Virus record (IMG/VR): IMGVR_UViG_3300027708_001885
Coordinates: 38,378 to 102,377 of that record
Length of the DNA stretch: 64,000 nucleotides
DNA from: a virus
Strand: one strand, 5' to 3'
Positions 8,420 through 14,143 of this stretch are shown in pieces. The notes under the pieces were generated by a model that made no database searches, was not told the origin of the DNA, and was given only the letters and a program-made list of their open reading frames with translations. How positions within the stretch are numbered: position 1 is the first letter of the stretch; every line of letters starts with the position of its first letter. Position numbers and translations under genes: made by a program.

Positions 8420-8657
8420 ATTCTATCCTTTCTTTCTTTACTCGCCCTATTCGGCTAGCCTTGTTCCAATCATAGTCGACTCCATCAGGACACTTTCCGT
8501 CCTTAACAGCGTCAACGCCAAATATGCCACACACTTCAAAGTCCGGACCTTTGATAGTCACAAACATTCCAACGGTCTTGGCAAATGCCATGGCACCATC
8601 TAGTGTGTCGCTTCCGAATAGTGGCAAGCCACTTTTGCTTATTATATTATATATCAT
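8394..8657 (-). CDS. Small hypothetical protein, about 87 aa
   Basis: The start is placed at MIYNIISKSG, whose ATG overlaps the stop of the phosphatase gene; a longer frame starting 48 nt upstream would be buried in that gene. The protein has a mixed alpha/beta look with GMFVTIKG and an acidic tail. It overlaps the next gene by 26 nt. No family is recognised. Confidence 0.6.
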   Translation of the reverse strand: MIYNIISKSGLPLFGSDTLDGAMAFAKTVGMFVTIKGPDFEVCGIFGVDAVKDGKCPDGVDYDWNKASRIGRVKKERIEYDSDIFSE

Positions 8658-9114
8658 TTTTAAAAGTTCGCCAATCATCAATGTTTGGCTTTTCGTTTTC
8701 ATCATATGTCCAACCTAAAGCCTTCATCATGCGATGCTTGACTAGTAGGTTAGGGCTGCGGAATCTGCCAGTATCTTCAAAACCCATCATGACTCCGACT
8801 TCGCACACTGCACCACTACGGCAGATACCCATTGTACAATGCACGACTACATTCATTCTGTTAGATAATGCATGTTGCAGTAATCGAACAAGCTCGTCGG
8901 CTTGTTCTTGACTACATCTCATTGCTTCGTCTAAAGCAAAATCATTCTTTTCGATATCAAGGAACTCAAAATTATGACGCTCTTTGAATACGTGTTTTGC
9001 TTCTGGCTTCCAACCTGCAGGATCAGTAATGCTGATCAGCATACTATTCTCTCCGGCTTCATGATGAAACCTAGTAGGTATATCATCAGCAGCTACGTTT
9101 TCAATCCAGGGCAT
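8647..9114 (-). CDS. Protein tyrosine / dual-specificity phosphatase
   Basis: HCTMGICRS (Cys93, Arg99) is the C-x5-R phosphatase loop, preceded by the hydrophobic strand NVVVH. At 155 aa it is a minimal cysteine-phosphatase domain, of the type many large phages carry. It would dephosphorylate phospho-Tyr/Ser/Thr proteins or possibly 5'-phosphorylated RNA. An AAGGAG ribosome site and a strong promoter precede it, making it the first gene of the short minus-strand operon with the phosphoesterase and kinase. Confidence 0.85.
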   Translation of the reverse strand: MPWIENVAADDIPTRFHHEAGENSMLISITDPAGWKPEAKHVFKERHNFEFLDIEKNDFALDEAMRCSQEQADELVRLLQHALSNRMNVVVHCTMGICRSGAVCEVGVMMGFEDTGRFRSPNLLVKHRMMKALGWTYDENEKPNIDDWRTFKNDI

Positions 9115-9137
9115 TTTATTCTCCTTATTATGTATAT

Positions 9138-9166
9138 ATTATAGCAGTATTTTACCAATCTGTCAA
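9138..9166 (-). promoter_or_regulatory. Sigma70-like promoter for the phosphatase operon
   Basis: TTGACA, 17 nt, TATAAT: a consensus promoter about 24 nt upstream of the phosphatase start codon, which has its own AAGGAG. Confidence 0.85.
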
Positions 9167-9184
9167 GTAAGTAAATAGTATTAT

Positions 9185-9406
9185 ATGTCACAATCTAAGA
9201 CTCATTTGCAAGAAAAGCTAGCCGAACTCGACGAGTTGTTAGAGCATTATTCTCACGCCACAAAAGGCGAAACCCTTGCCGCCCAAAGAGGGCTATTGCA
9301 AGGGTGGTTGGCTAGAATCGCGGCAACGGATTATATCGTGGCAAACGAACTTAAAGAGCGATTGTACTTGGCTACGAACGGGCAGAAGCCTTCAAAAGGT
9401 ACATAG
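9185..9406 (+). CDS. Small hypothetical protein, 73 aa
   Basis: A plus-strand frame with a helical, heptad-like N-terminus (LQEKLAELDELLEHYSHA) and a second helix. It runs tail-to-tail into the following minus-strand gene with a 35-nt overlap. It resembles short phage proteins predicted to be all-helical. No ribosome site is obvious and no family is recognised. Confidence 0.55.
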   Translation: MSQSKTHLQEKLAELDELLEHYSHATKGETLAAQRGLLQGWLARIAATDYIVANELKERLYLATNGQKPSKGT

Positions 9407-9635
9407 TAACTTCCGGACCTTCAACTTTGACTAGATCGTTGGGATACTTTCTATTACCTTGATACCAAGAATAATTGCCGTAATCAAGTTCCCAAACTGT
9501 AACCATCTTAGCATTAAGTTTTTTGACGGTGCCGAATTCAAGAGTATTTCGATTAGGATAGCATACTGCATCTCCTATTTTAAGAATACGTCCTAATTTG
9601 TCTTTATGTTCGATTGGTTCTTTTGTTTTTGACAT
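9372..9635 (-). CDS. Small hypothetical protein, SH3/KOW-like
   Basis: 87 aa with GRILKIGDAVCYPNRN...EFGTVKKLNAKMVTVW, which reads like a small beta-barrel of the SH3/KOW kind often found in phage proteins. No catalytic motif is present. It sits immediately downstream of tRNA-Gly, at the end of the tRNA region. Confidence 0.65.
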   Translation of the reverse strand: MSKTKEPIEHKDKLGRILKIGDAVCYPNRNTLEFGTVKKLNAKMVTVWELDYGNYSWYQGNRKYPNDLVKVEGPEVTMYLLKASARS

Positions 9636-9649
9636 AATGTGATTTAGAA

Positions 9650-9723
9650 TGGAGCGGGTAGCGAGAATCGAACTCGCAAATTAACTTTGGCAAAGTTATA
9701 GGTTACCATTACATCATACCCGC
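9650..9723 (-). tRNA. tRNA-Gly (GCC)
   Basis: Acceptor GCGGGTA/TACCCGC, anticodon loop TTGCCAA, T-loop TTCGATT and encoded TCCA. It is the last gene of the main array in the direction of transcription. Confidence 0.93.
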
Positions 9724-9751
9724 GATGTTTTTATTTACCTACTAAAATAAC

Positions 9752-9866
9752 AGGTTCTCATTTTTGTGCTACCAATACACCAACACAGTTGACCAAACTG
9801 TGTCCAGGATTCGAACCTGGTCCGTCTTTTTTGCAGAAAGTTTAATAAGATTGCTGAAAAGAACCT
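9752..9866 (-). tRNA. Apparent circularly permuted tRNA-Cys (GCA)
   Basis: On the minus strand the 3' part comes first: an anticodon arm CTTT-CTGCAAA-AAAG (anticodon GCA), a T-arm CCAGG-TTCGAAT-CCTGG, then acceptor strand ACACAGT. After 7 nt comes the 5' acceptor strand ACTGTGT, followed by the D-arm GTGT-ATTGGTA-GCAC. ACACAGT and ACTGTGT pair perfectly. The outer ends are joined by a 7-bp stem AGGTTCT/AGAACCT. No CCA is encoded. The order therefore is anticodon-T-acceptor-D, as in algal and archaeal permuted tRNAs. Processing to a functional tRNA is inference. Confidence 0.6.
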
Positions 9867-9883
9867 AAATGGTCAAATAAAAC

Positions 9884-9998
9884 AGGCTACTTTTTTTGAT
9901 GGCGATGAAGCCATTGCTCTACCATTGAGCGAATTTGGGAAACCCCAAATGTTGGAATCGAACCAACGTGTCATAAATGACTTTGCTGAACGTAGCCT
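9884..9998 (-). tRNA. Apparent circularly permuted tRNA (CAU anticodon possible)
   Basis: The same reversed layout as the neighbouring element. T-arm GTTGG-TTCGATT-CCAAC and acceptor strand ATTTGGG are followed, after only 4 nt, by the 5' acceptor strand CCCAAAT and D-arm GCTC-AATGGTA-GAGC. Then comes a hairpin ATGGC-TTCATC-GCCAT. A 7-bp outer stem AGGCTAC/GTAGCCT closes the unit. The anticodon is ambiguous: the hairpin loop has 6 nt, while joining TTCAT to AA from the other half would make a normal Met-type loop TTCATAA. Confidence 0.5.
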
Positions 9999-10003
9999 AA
10001 AAC

Positions 10004-10079
10004 TGGTTGCAGAGCTTGGATTCGAACCAAGGATGGCAAAGGCTTATGAGACCTCGCTGGTGACCAGACCCTCTCTGCG
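10004..10079 (-). tRNA. tRNA-fMet-like (CAT), initiator features
   Basis: Anticodon loop CTCATAA. Acceptor CGCAGAG/CTCTGCA pairs at six positions but has a C1-A72 mismatch with A73, the hallmark of bacterial initiator tRNA. CCA is encoded. The anticodon stem has only two of the three G-C pairs typical of initiators and the D-arm is short, so initiator identity is likely but not certain. Confidence 0.7.
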
Positions 10080-10228
10080 ATAATTGGTGGAGAACATTTT
10101 TGAGGTATCCCCTATGAAGCAGATCACTGCTAACCTGTTACATCGCATTTTAGTACTATTACTTGCCCCAAAGATTAGGTACCTACCTTGGCCGCTCATA
10201 CTGGATAATGTAACTTATCCGCTGTTCT
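10080..10228 (-). other. Structured spacer between tRNA-Ala and tRNA-fMet
   Basis: The 149-nt gap contains no credible gene. Its ends pair (AGAACA next to the tRNA-Ala CCA, TGTTCT near the other end, followed by CCACCA), and it holds a strong internal hairpin AGCAG-TGAT-CTGCT. It may be a processed small RNA or a decayed tRNA. No T-arm could be found. Confidence 0.4.
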
Positions 10229-10304
10229 TGGTGGAGGATATCAGGATCGAACTGATCACCTACTGCTTGCAAAGCAGCCGCTCTCCCAAATGAGCTAATC
10301 CCCC
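10229..10304 (-). tRNA. tRNA-Ala (TGC)
   Basis: Acceptor GGGGGAT/ATCCTCC, anticodon loop TTTGCAA, canonical D-loop and T-loop TTCGATC, encoded CCA. Confidence 0.93.
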
Positions 10305-10309
10305 TAATA

Positions 10310-10387
10310 TGGTCGGACATGTAGGATTCAAACCTACGACCCTCGCGTCCCAAACGCGATGCGCTAATCAGGCTGCGCTAATGTCCG
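10310..10387 (-). tRNA. tRNA-Pro (TGG)
   Basis: Acceptor CGGACAT/ATGTCCG, anticodon stem-loop TCGCG-TTTGGGA-CGCGA, T-loop TTTGAAT, encoded CCA. Confidence 0.92.
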
Positions 10388-10397
10388 AAAATAAATT

Positions 10398-10512
10398 AGG
10401 GCACAACTATCTATCCTTACAGGACCAATAACACTTATTACCGTATTACTGACGACCATTGTTATTTAAAATTAGCACAGCGTCGACTAAGGACTAGAAG
10501 TGCTGATCCCCT
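10398..10512 (-). other. Structured spacer with variant GTTCAGCAA-type element
   Basis: Lies directly behind the CCA of tRNA-Val. It begins TTTTAGGG-GATCAGCAC and closes with GTGCCCTAA, resembling the AGG-stem/TTCAGCAA elements found after other tRNAs in the array. An inner hairpin pairs AATAACA with TGTTATT. No reading frame or intact tRNA is visible. Confidence 0.4.
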
Positions 10513-10517
10513 AAAAC

Positions 10518-10593
10518 TGGTACCTGGTGACAGACTCGAACTGTCATCGCTCTCCGTGTAAAGGAGACGTATAACCTCTCTACGCAACCAGGC
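10518..10593 (-). tRNA. tRNA-Val (TAC)
   Basis: Acceptor GCCTGGT/ACCAGGT (G1-U72), anticodon stem-loop TCTCC-TTTACAC-GGAGA, T-loop TTCGAGT, encoded CCA. Confidence 0.9.
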
Positions 10594-10600
10594 AAAAATA

Positions 10601-10674
10601 TGGAGCGAGGTAGGAGAATCGAACTCCTCGCTTTAGATTGGAAATCTAAGGTATTGCCACTATACGAACCCCGC
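10601..10674 (-). tRNA. tRNA-Gly (TCC)
   Basis: Acceptor GCGGGGT/ACCTCGC, anticodon stem-loop TTAGA-TTTCCAA-TCTAA, T-loop TTCGATT, encoded TCCA. Confidence 0.92.
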
Positions 10675-10965
10675 ATACTTTATTGAAACACACTAACCGC
10701 TCTGTTCCTACTGTATGCCTACAGTTTGTATCCATTCGTTTAATACGTTTCAATAAAGTGTCTAGCTACCTACACCACATAGGCCCTAGACTGAGCGGTC
10801 TACTCTGTCTACGTATTTCTTCTTTTGGAAAAGGTTAGCGTTCCCCACCCAATGCGTTTCCAGTATCCCCCAACAGGGACTGATAGTCAATGCACTGCAC
10901 ACTTAGCACTCTCTATGGTGACTGCCCCACCCACTTTCATAACGTCAAAGTGTAACCCGGGTTTC
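10675..10965 (-). other. Non-coding structured stretch between tRNA-Thr and tRNA-Gly
   Basis: No gene is supported in these 290 nt. The part nearest tRNA-Gly is a long hairpin with a perfect 13-bp stem (10677-10689 with 10747-10759). The rest contains two copies of a G-rich block on the minus strand (GTGGGTGGGG and TTGGGTGGGG) and a TTGGGGGATACTGG stretch. It could be a structured RNA or the remains of tRNA-like elements. Confidence 0.5.
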
Positions 10966-11040
10966 TGGTGCCGAATGTCTGGTTCGAACAGACGACCTAT
11001 CGCTTACAAGGCGATTGCACTACCGCTGTGCTAATTCGGC
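10966..11040 (-). tRNA. tRNA-Thr (TGT)
   Basis: Acceptor GCCGAAT/ATTCGGC, anticodon stem-loop ATCGC-CTTGTAA-GCGAT, T-loop TTCGAAC, encoded CCA. First of two TGT tRNAs. Confidence 0.94.
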
Positions 11041-11050
11041 TTAAATCTAT

Positions 11051-11323
11051 TTAACCACCTTGTGTGGTATCTCGTACTTCGCTATCTTTGCGAAGTTCTT
11101 CTTCCAACCATAACATCTTTTGATGCCGATACATGTCTTCGCTCAATCCATGCCAACCAATACATTTGCCAGTTGGACTACGACCACAACCGCATGAACC
11201 AAATTCTTTTGGATTTTCTTTAACTCTTACTTGCATATCTTTCTTTCCAAAAATTACATCATAGTTATTGCCAAACTCTTTTTGGCTAACACTATACGGA
11301 CGAGGTCTACTGCCTTTGCTCAT
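11051..11323 (-). CDS. Small phage protein with CDGSH-like Cys motif
   Basis: 90 aa. The N-terminus (SRPRPYSVSQKEFGNNYDVIFGKK) is a conserved phage pattern. The middle carries SCGCGRSPTGKCIGWHG, which has the order C-x-C-x2-S-x4-C-x-G-x-H. This is one residue short of the CDGSH iron-sulfur motif, with CIGWH in place of CDGSH. A 2Fe-2S or zinc site is therefore possible but unproven. Its start shares one base with the stop of the omega-like gene, so the two are translated together. Confidence 0.7.
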   Translation of the reverse strand: MSKGSRPRPYSVSQKEFGNNYDVIFGKKDMQVRVKENPKEFGSCGCGRSPTGKCIGWHGLSEDMYRHQKMLWLEEELRKDSEVRDTTQGG

Positions 11324-11553
11324 CAGCGGACTCTCTTTAAATACTCACGTCCTACAAGTCCTGCTTCAATTTCTTGAAGTGCAGTAATAGTTGGACTGTT
11401 GAGTCCCATGACCTGTTTAGCATGACCACGGCGTAATTCTCGAACTCGAGCAGCCGCGATCAATACTAGATCAAATCTATTGCCTACCGCTTCGACACAT
11501 TTATCCGTGTCAATGTTTTGCGGCGAAAACTTTGTCTTAATTATTTGTACCAT
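11323..11553 (-). CDS. rpoZ: RNA polymerase omega subunit homologue
   Basis: The 76-aa protein carries the omega core VGNRFDLVLIAAARVREL at about 23-40, the segment that wraps the beta' C-terminus in bacterial RNA polymerase. TITALQEIEAGLV near the C-terminus matches the second conserved omega helix. The length is close to cellular omega (about 80-90 aa). Omega promotes polymerase assembly and is part of the ppGpp site 1. A phage copy could replace the host subunit or alter ppGpp response; that role is inference. It lies inside the tRNA array and is coupled to the CDGSH-like gene. Confidence 0.85.
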   Translation of the reverse strand: MVQIIKTKFSPQNIDTDKCVEAVGNRFDLVLIAAARVRELRRGHAKQVMGLNSPTITALQEIEAGLVGREYLKRVR

Positions 11554-11579
11554 TTGCTACCTTTTGTTGAAAAAACTTT

Positions 11580-11654
11580 TGGCTCCTCAGACTGGGATCG
11601 AACCAATGACCGATCGGTTAACAGCCGATTGCTCTACCGCTGAGCTACTGAGGA
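11580..11654 (-). tRNA. tRNA-Asn (GTT)
   Basis: Acceptor TCCTCAG/CTGAGGA, anticodon stem-loop ATCGG-CTGTTAA-CCGAT, T-loop TTCGATC, G73 and encoded CCA. Confidence 0.94.
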
Positions 11655-11664
11655 ATATATTGTT

Positions 11665-11952
11665 TGGTGCTCCGAGCCGGACTCGAACCGGCACACCTTG
11701 CGGCGAGAGATTTTCTTACCACTATAGTTTTCACTACCCTTGCGGTTTGATGGTCTGGACTATACCTTCATCATAGTATTACTACTTTAGATGCCCGCCG
11801 TCTAGTCTCTACACGTTCCCTTTCGGGCTTCGCTCGGTATTAGCATTTTACAGCCTTCACCGAATTTGACGGGTTCTACTCCTAGCATTTCCACTAGGGC
11901 ACTCAAATTTTACTCTCAAGTCTCTTGTGTCTACCTATTTCACCATCGGAGC
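11665..11952 (-). tRNA. tRNA-Leu (TAA) interrupted by a group I intron
   Basis: The exons are about 35 and 50 nt. Joined, they give acceptor GCTCCGA/TCGGAGC, an anticodon stem-loop AGAGA-CTTAAAA-TCTCT with anticodon TAA, a long variable arm, T-loop TTCGAGT and encoded CCA. The interruption lies between T34 and A35, the classical tRNA-Leu(UAA) intron site. Confidence 0.92.
11715..11917 (-). other. Group I intron in tRNA-Leu(UAA)
   Basis: A 203-nt intron lies between exon ends CTT and AAAATC. It has group I core sequences: AACCCGTCAAATTC, GCGAAGCCCGAAAGG, GTGTAGAGACTAGACGGC (P7/R region) and GGTATAGTCC (S region). It ends in G. This is the arrangement of cyanobacterial and chloroplast tRNA-Leu introns. 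No open reading frame is present, so the intron is not itself mobile by a coded endonuclease. Confidence 0.92.
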
Positions 11953-12036
11953 ATTACCAAATTAAAACATACTACTAACAGGCGGTCGATATCAGCGTTA
12001 GCCAAGTCACTTACCCGTATGCAGTATGTTTTAATA

Positions 12037-12112
12037 TGGTGCCCTAGGAGAGACTCGAACTCTCAGAACCTGGTTTCTAAGACCAGTACGTATACCATTC
12101 CGTCACCAGGGC
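12037..12112 (-). tRNA. tRNA-Leu (TAG) with short variable loop
   Basis: Acceptor GCCCTGG/CTAGGGC, anticodon stem-loop CTGGT-CTTAGAA-ACCAG, 5-nt variable loop GTTCT, T-loop TTCGAGT, encoded CCA. The 5' half (GGTGACGG..GGTATACG) looks leucine-like, but the long variable arm of bacterial tRNA-Leu is missing. Confidence 0.85.
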
Positions 12113-12426
12113 ATATATTTTTTAACGAACGTTGCTAAACTTGTTAGCCTATGTGTTTATTATACAGGGTATTTAACAACCTGTCAACCCCTATCTAAAT
12201 TAATTTGTTAAAGTAGTGTCACCATCGTTATAGACACCATTCACCCGTGTAATTAAGCCGGCCGGGACTCGGTACGTCACTTGGGATACTAGTCCAGATG
12301 ATACCCATTGTATGCCGATGCAATCAAGCGATCAGCCGGGTAACGACCCCGCATCCTTCTACTGTTTTGGTCCTTCGAAGAAACCTAGACAGCGTGACAT
12401 TCTCTTGCTAACACTCTAACAAAACT
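12113..12426 (-). other. Non-coding stretch with promoter and structured RNA-like sequence
   Basis: No gene is supported here. The end nearest tRNA-Leu(TAG) carries a strong promoter. The remainder has several hairpins on the minus strand, for example GTGTC..GACAC and GGGTAT..GTATCCC, and could be transcribed with the tRNA-like sequence upstream of it. Confidence 0.5.
12159..12187 (-). promoter_or_regulatory. Consensus sigma70 promoter driving the downstream tRNA block
   Basis: TTGACA, exactly 17 nt, TATAAT on the minus strand, about 50 nt upstream of tRNA-Leu(TAG). One of three near-identical promoters that each precede a tRNA block or small gene (followed by AAACACATRGG). Confidence 0.88.
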
Positions 12427-12497
12427 TGGTGCACCTAACAGGAATCAAACCTATCTACGTTTGGCTTCAAATCCAACTCGCAATGTCAATCCAGCGC
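12427..12497 (-). tRNA. Degenerate tRNA-like sequence
   Basis: The T-arm ATAGG-TTTGATT-CCTGT and TAGGTGC-A-CCA end are good. An anticodon-like hairpin around TTGG-ATTTGAAG-CCAA has an 8-nt loop, so the anticodon is uncertain. The 5' acceptor strand pairs poorly and the D-arm is truncated. A decaying tRNA or an unusual minimal one. Confidence 0.4.
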
Positions 12498-12578
12498 ATA
12501 AAAATAATCAAGAGCTTGTAGACCAAACTACAATTTACCGGTTTCTAGACGAATTCTCAAACTTGGTGTGTGATCAAA

Positions 12579-13301
12579 TTACCTGGCCCGAACCCACGAA
12601 TAATACCCTCCGTGACTTCCATTGATCAGGCTAAAATGATTTAGATACGGGTGATCTGCAGGGGGATACTTCAAATCAAATTTTGGTTTTGCCCCCAACT
12701 CACTGCTGATTTCTTCTATGACATCTCGGTCCTTGACATTCAACACATCCAGTACTAGTGTGCCGCCTACTTTGAGGCTTTTGAGTGCCTTGTCCCAGTA
12801 GTACTCCTTGGGATAATGCCAGCACCAAGAAAACATAGAAATTATAAGATCTACGTCAGCCGGCCAATCATCGTCGGGTGACAAGATGTTGAATTTATTT
12901 TTGTCCACTTCGGGACTAGTCAACGATTCGTTAAAAACTTCCCACAGATTGTACGAATAGTATTCTTTAGAATAATATGTTGGCTGACTAGGGAATTCAA
13001 CTGTTGTTTTGTCAACTAGAAAAAATTCAATATTTTTGTTTAGATGATGCAAAGTTAAATCAAATGTAGCTATTCCGCTACCAACATCAATTACTTTTTT
13101 TAAATTGGGTACATCAATGTGATTTGATGTTCTATTCCAATTCCCCAATGCAGTATCTTCCAATCTTTTGAAGAATAACTCTCGAGTATTGAATTCTTTC
13201 CAATGTTGCGGGCCTGTTTGCAATTTTGCCACCAGGGATAGTTTGTTGTAATTTTGCCAATAAATTCGTTTGTTGCTGATGGGTAATGATATGCTGTTCA
13301 T
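12579..13301 (-). CDS. SAM-dependent class I methyltransferase
   Basis: KVIDVGSGIATFDL near residue 70 is the SAM-binding motif I (E/D-x-G-x-G), followed by FFLVDKT as motif II and DVDLIISMFSWCWHYP and GGTLVLDVLN as later motifs. The 240 aa are enough for a complete Rossmann-fold methyltransferase. The gene sits alone inside the tRNA array. It has an ACTAAATA box 5 nt before its ATG and no Shine-Dalgarno, like the other cassettes in the array. The substrate is unknown. Confidence 0.75.
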   Translation of the reverse strand: MNSISLPISNKRIYWQNYNKLSLVAKLQTGPQHWKEFNTRELFFKRLEDTALGNWNRTSNHIDVPNLKKVIDVGSGIATFDLTLHHLNKNIEFFLVDKTTVEFPSQPTYYSKEYYSYNLWEVFNESLTSPEVDKNKFNILSPDDDWPADVDLIISMFSWCWHYPKEYYWDKALKSLKVGGTLVLDVLNVKDRDVIEEISSELGAKPKFDLKYPPADHPYLNHFSLINGSHGGYYSWVRAR

Positions 13302-13305
13302 ATCA

Positions 13306-13313
13306 ATATTTAG
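13306..13313 (-). promoter_or_regulatory. Late-promoter-like box for the methyltransferase
   Basis: ACTAAATA, two mismatches from T4 late consensus TATAAATA, lies 5 nt upstream of the ATG. The spacing is identical to that of other array cassettes. Confidence 0.35.
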
Positions 13314-13325
13314 TTTTATCAGATT

Positions 13326-13871
13326 TTAGAATTTGTTTTTGTACACTGCAAAACTTTTGTACTTTCTGATACTACGTTCTATCAGCAACTTGTGCTTTTC
13401 TCTATCAAGAGAACCTTCAATATACAATGTAGTACGGTCTGGATCTTCTCGAACACGATGTACACACGATGTTAGATCTAATGCATAGGCAAATGGAGCA
13501 TTTGGTAAAATTGGAGTAATCCAATCAGTACCGTTATATACTTCAAGTGAATTATTTTTTCCCTGTAATAAAATATGATACCCTGCCGGCTCTGTAGATT
13601 TAATTAAATCTAATTTTTCTGGGGTAGAGTTTTTTATATCGTGATCTATATGTGGACCGACTGCTTTTAATTGCACCTTATATGTAAATATTTCTACTTT
13701 GGAAAATGGTAATTGATCAAACAACCAGTTATATTCAACATAGTTATTTTCTTTACCTAAAATAGTTCGTGTTCTCCAAAATTTCTGTCGAGCACTAACA
13801 TGGTAATCACCCAATTTAAACGTTGGGTTATTTGGTATTGTTATGTCTAGTGGAACAAATAATAATGTCAT
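13326..13871 (-). CDS. 2OG-Fe(II) oxygenase-like protein
   Basis: The start is set at MTLLFVPLDIT because upstream codons run through tRNA-Tyr and a CATAAATA box lies 5 nt before this ATG. GPHIDHD gives H74-x-D76, CVHRV gives distal His138, and DPDRTTLYIEG gives a possible 2-oxoglutarate Arg146. All lie in the right order for a jelly-roll dioxygenase (AGYHILLQG.. SLEVYNGTDW). 181 aa. The substrate is unknown. Confidence 0.65.
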   Translation of the reverse strand: MTLLFVPLDITIPNNPTFKLGDYHVSARQKFWRTRTILGKENNYVEYNWLFDQLPFSKVEIFTYKVQLKAVGPHIDHDIKNSTPEKLDLIKSTEPAGYHILLQGKNNSLEVYNGTDWITPILPNAPFAYALDLTSCVHRVREDPDRTTLYIEGSLDREKHKLLIERSIRKYKSFAVYKNKF

Positions 13872-13876
13872 ATTTT

Positions 13877-13884
13877 TATTTATG
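13877..13884 (-). promoter_or_regulatory. Late-promoter-like box (CATAAATA)
   Basis: CATAAATA lies 5 nt upstream of the oxygenase ATG and overlaps the CCA end of tRNA-Tyr, so the cassette has no room for a leader. Confidence 0.55.
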
Positions 13885-13967
13885 GTGGAGTGTACTGGGA
13901 TCGAACCAGTCATGCCCGAAGACGGCGGAGTTACAGTCCGCTGCACCACCATTGGTGCGTCCACTCC
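13883..13967 (-). tRNA. tRNA-Tyr (GTA)
   Basis: Class II tRNA: anticodon stem-loop GCGGA-CTGTAAC-TCCGC, long variable arm, T-loop TTCGATC, encoded CCA. Acceptor GGAGTGG/ACACTCC has one mismatch at position 7-66. Confidence 0.9.
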
Positions 13968-13972
13968 ATATA

Positions 13973-14065
13973 TGGTACCAGCGGAGAGGATCGAACTCTC
14001 TCAAGAACGCTAATCTGGCGCTGAAAAGATTTATAAAATCTCTCTGACTTCCAAGTCTCGCTGGC
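13973..14065 (-). tRNA. Class II-length tRNA, anticodon probably TAT
   Basis: Acceptor GCCAGCG/CGCTGGT, T-arm GAGAG-TTCGATC-CTCTC and encoded CCA are clear. The anticodon arm GAGAT-TTTATAA-ATCTT gives TAT (Ile, AUA codons), followed by a long extra arm CGC-CAGATTA-GCG. 93 nt is long for tRNA-Ile, so the amino-acid identity is uncertain. Confidence 0.6.
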
Positions 14066-14066
14066 A

Positions 14067-14143
14067 TATATAAACACACTTTATGCTTTGGGAATAACAT
14101 TTCTGTTAAGCAACCATCAACGGTTACGAAGTGTGTTTATATA
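14067..14143 (-). repeat. Inter-tRNA hairpin linker
   Basis: A perfect 15-bp inverted repeat (TATATAAACACACTT and its complement) encloses about 47 nt between two tRNAs. The same AAACACACT-type stem recurs in four other spacers of the array. Confidence 0.7.

Noticed and set aside
10080-10228. tmRNA candidate (paired ends AGAACA/TGTTCT and CCACCA)
   Set aside because: No TTCRANTCC-type T-arm, no tag reading frame ending in Ala-Ala, and the ends do not give a proper acceptor stem with a discriminator base.
12427-12497. Normal tRNA-Ser(TGA) or tRNA-Gln call for the degenerate element
   Set aside because: The loop has 8 nt, the D-arm is truncated and the acceptor pairs badly, so no anticodon is assigned.
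13872-13964. N-terminal extension of the oxygenase gene into tRNA-Tyr
   Set aside because: The extra codons would translate the tRNA; the late-promoter box and spacing fit the internal ATG.
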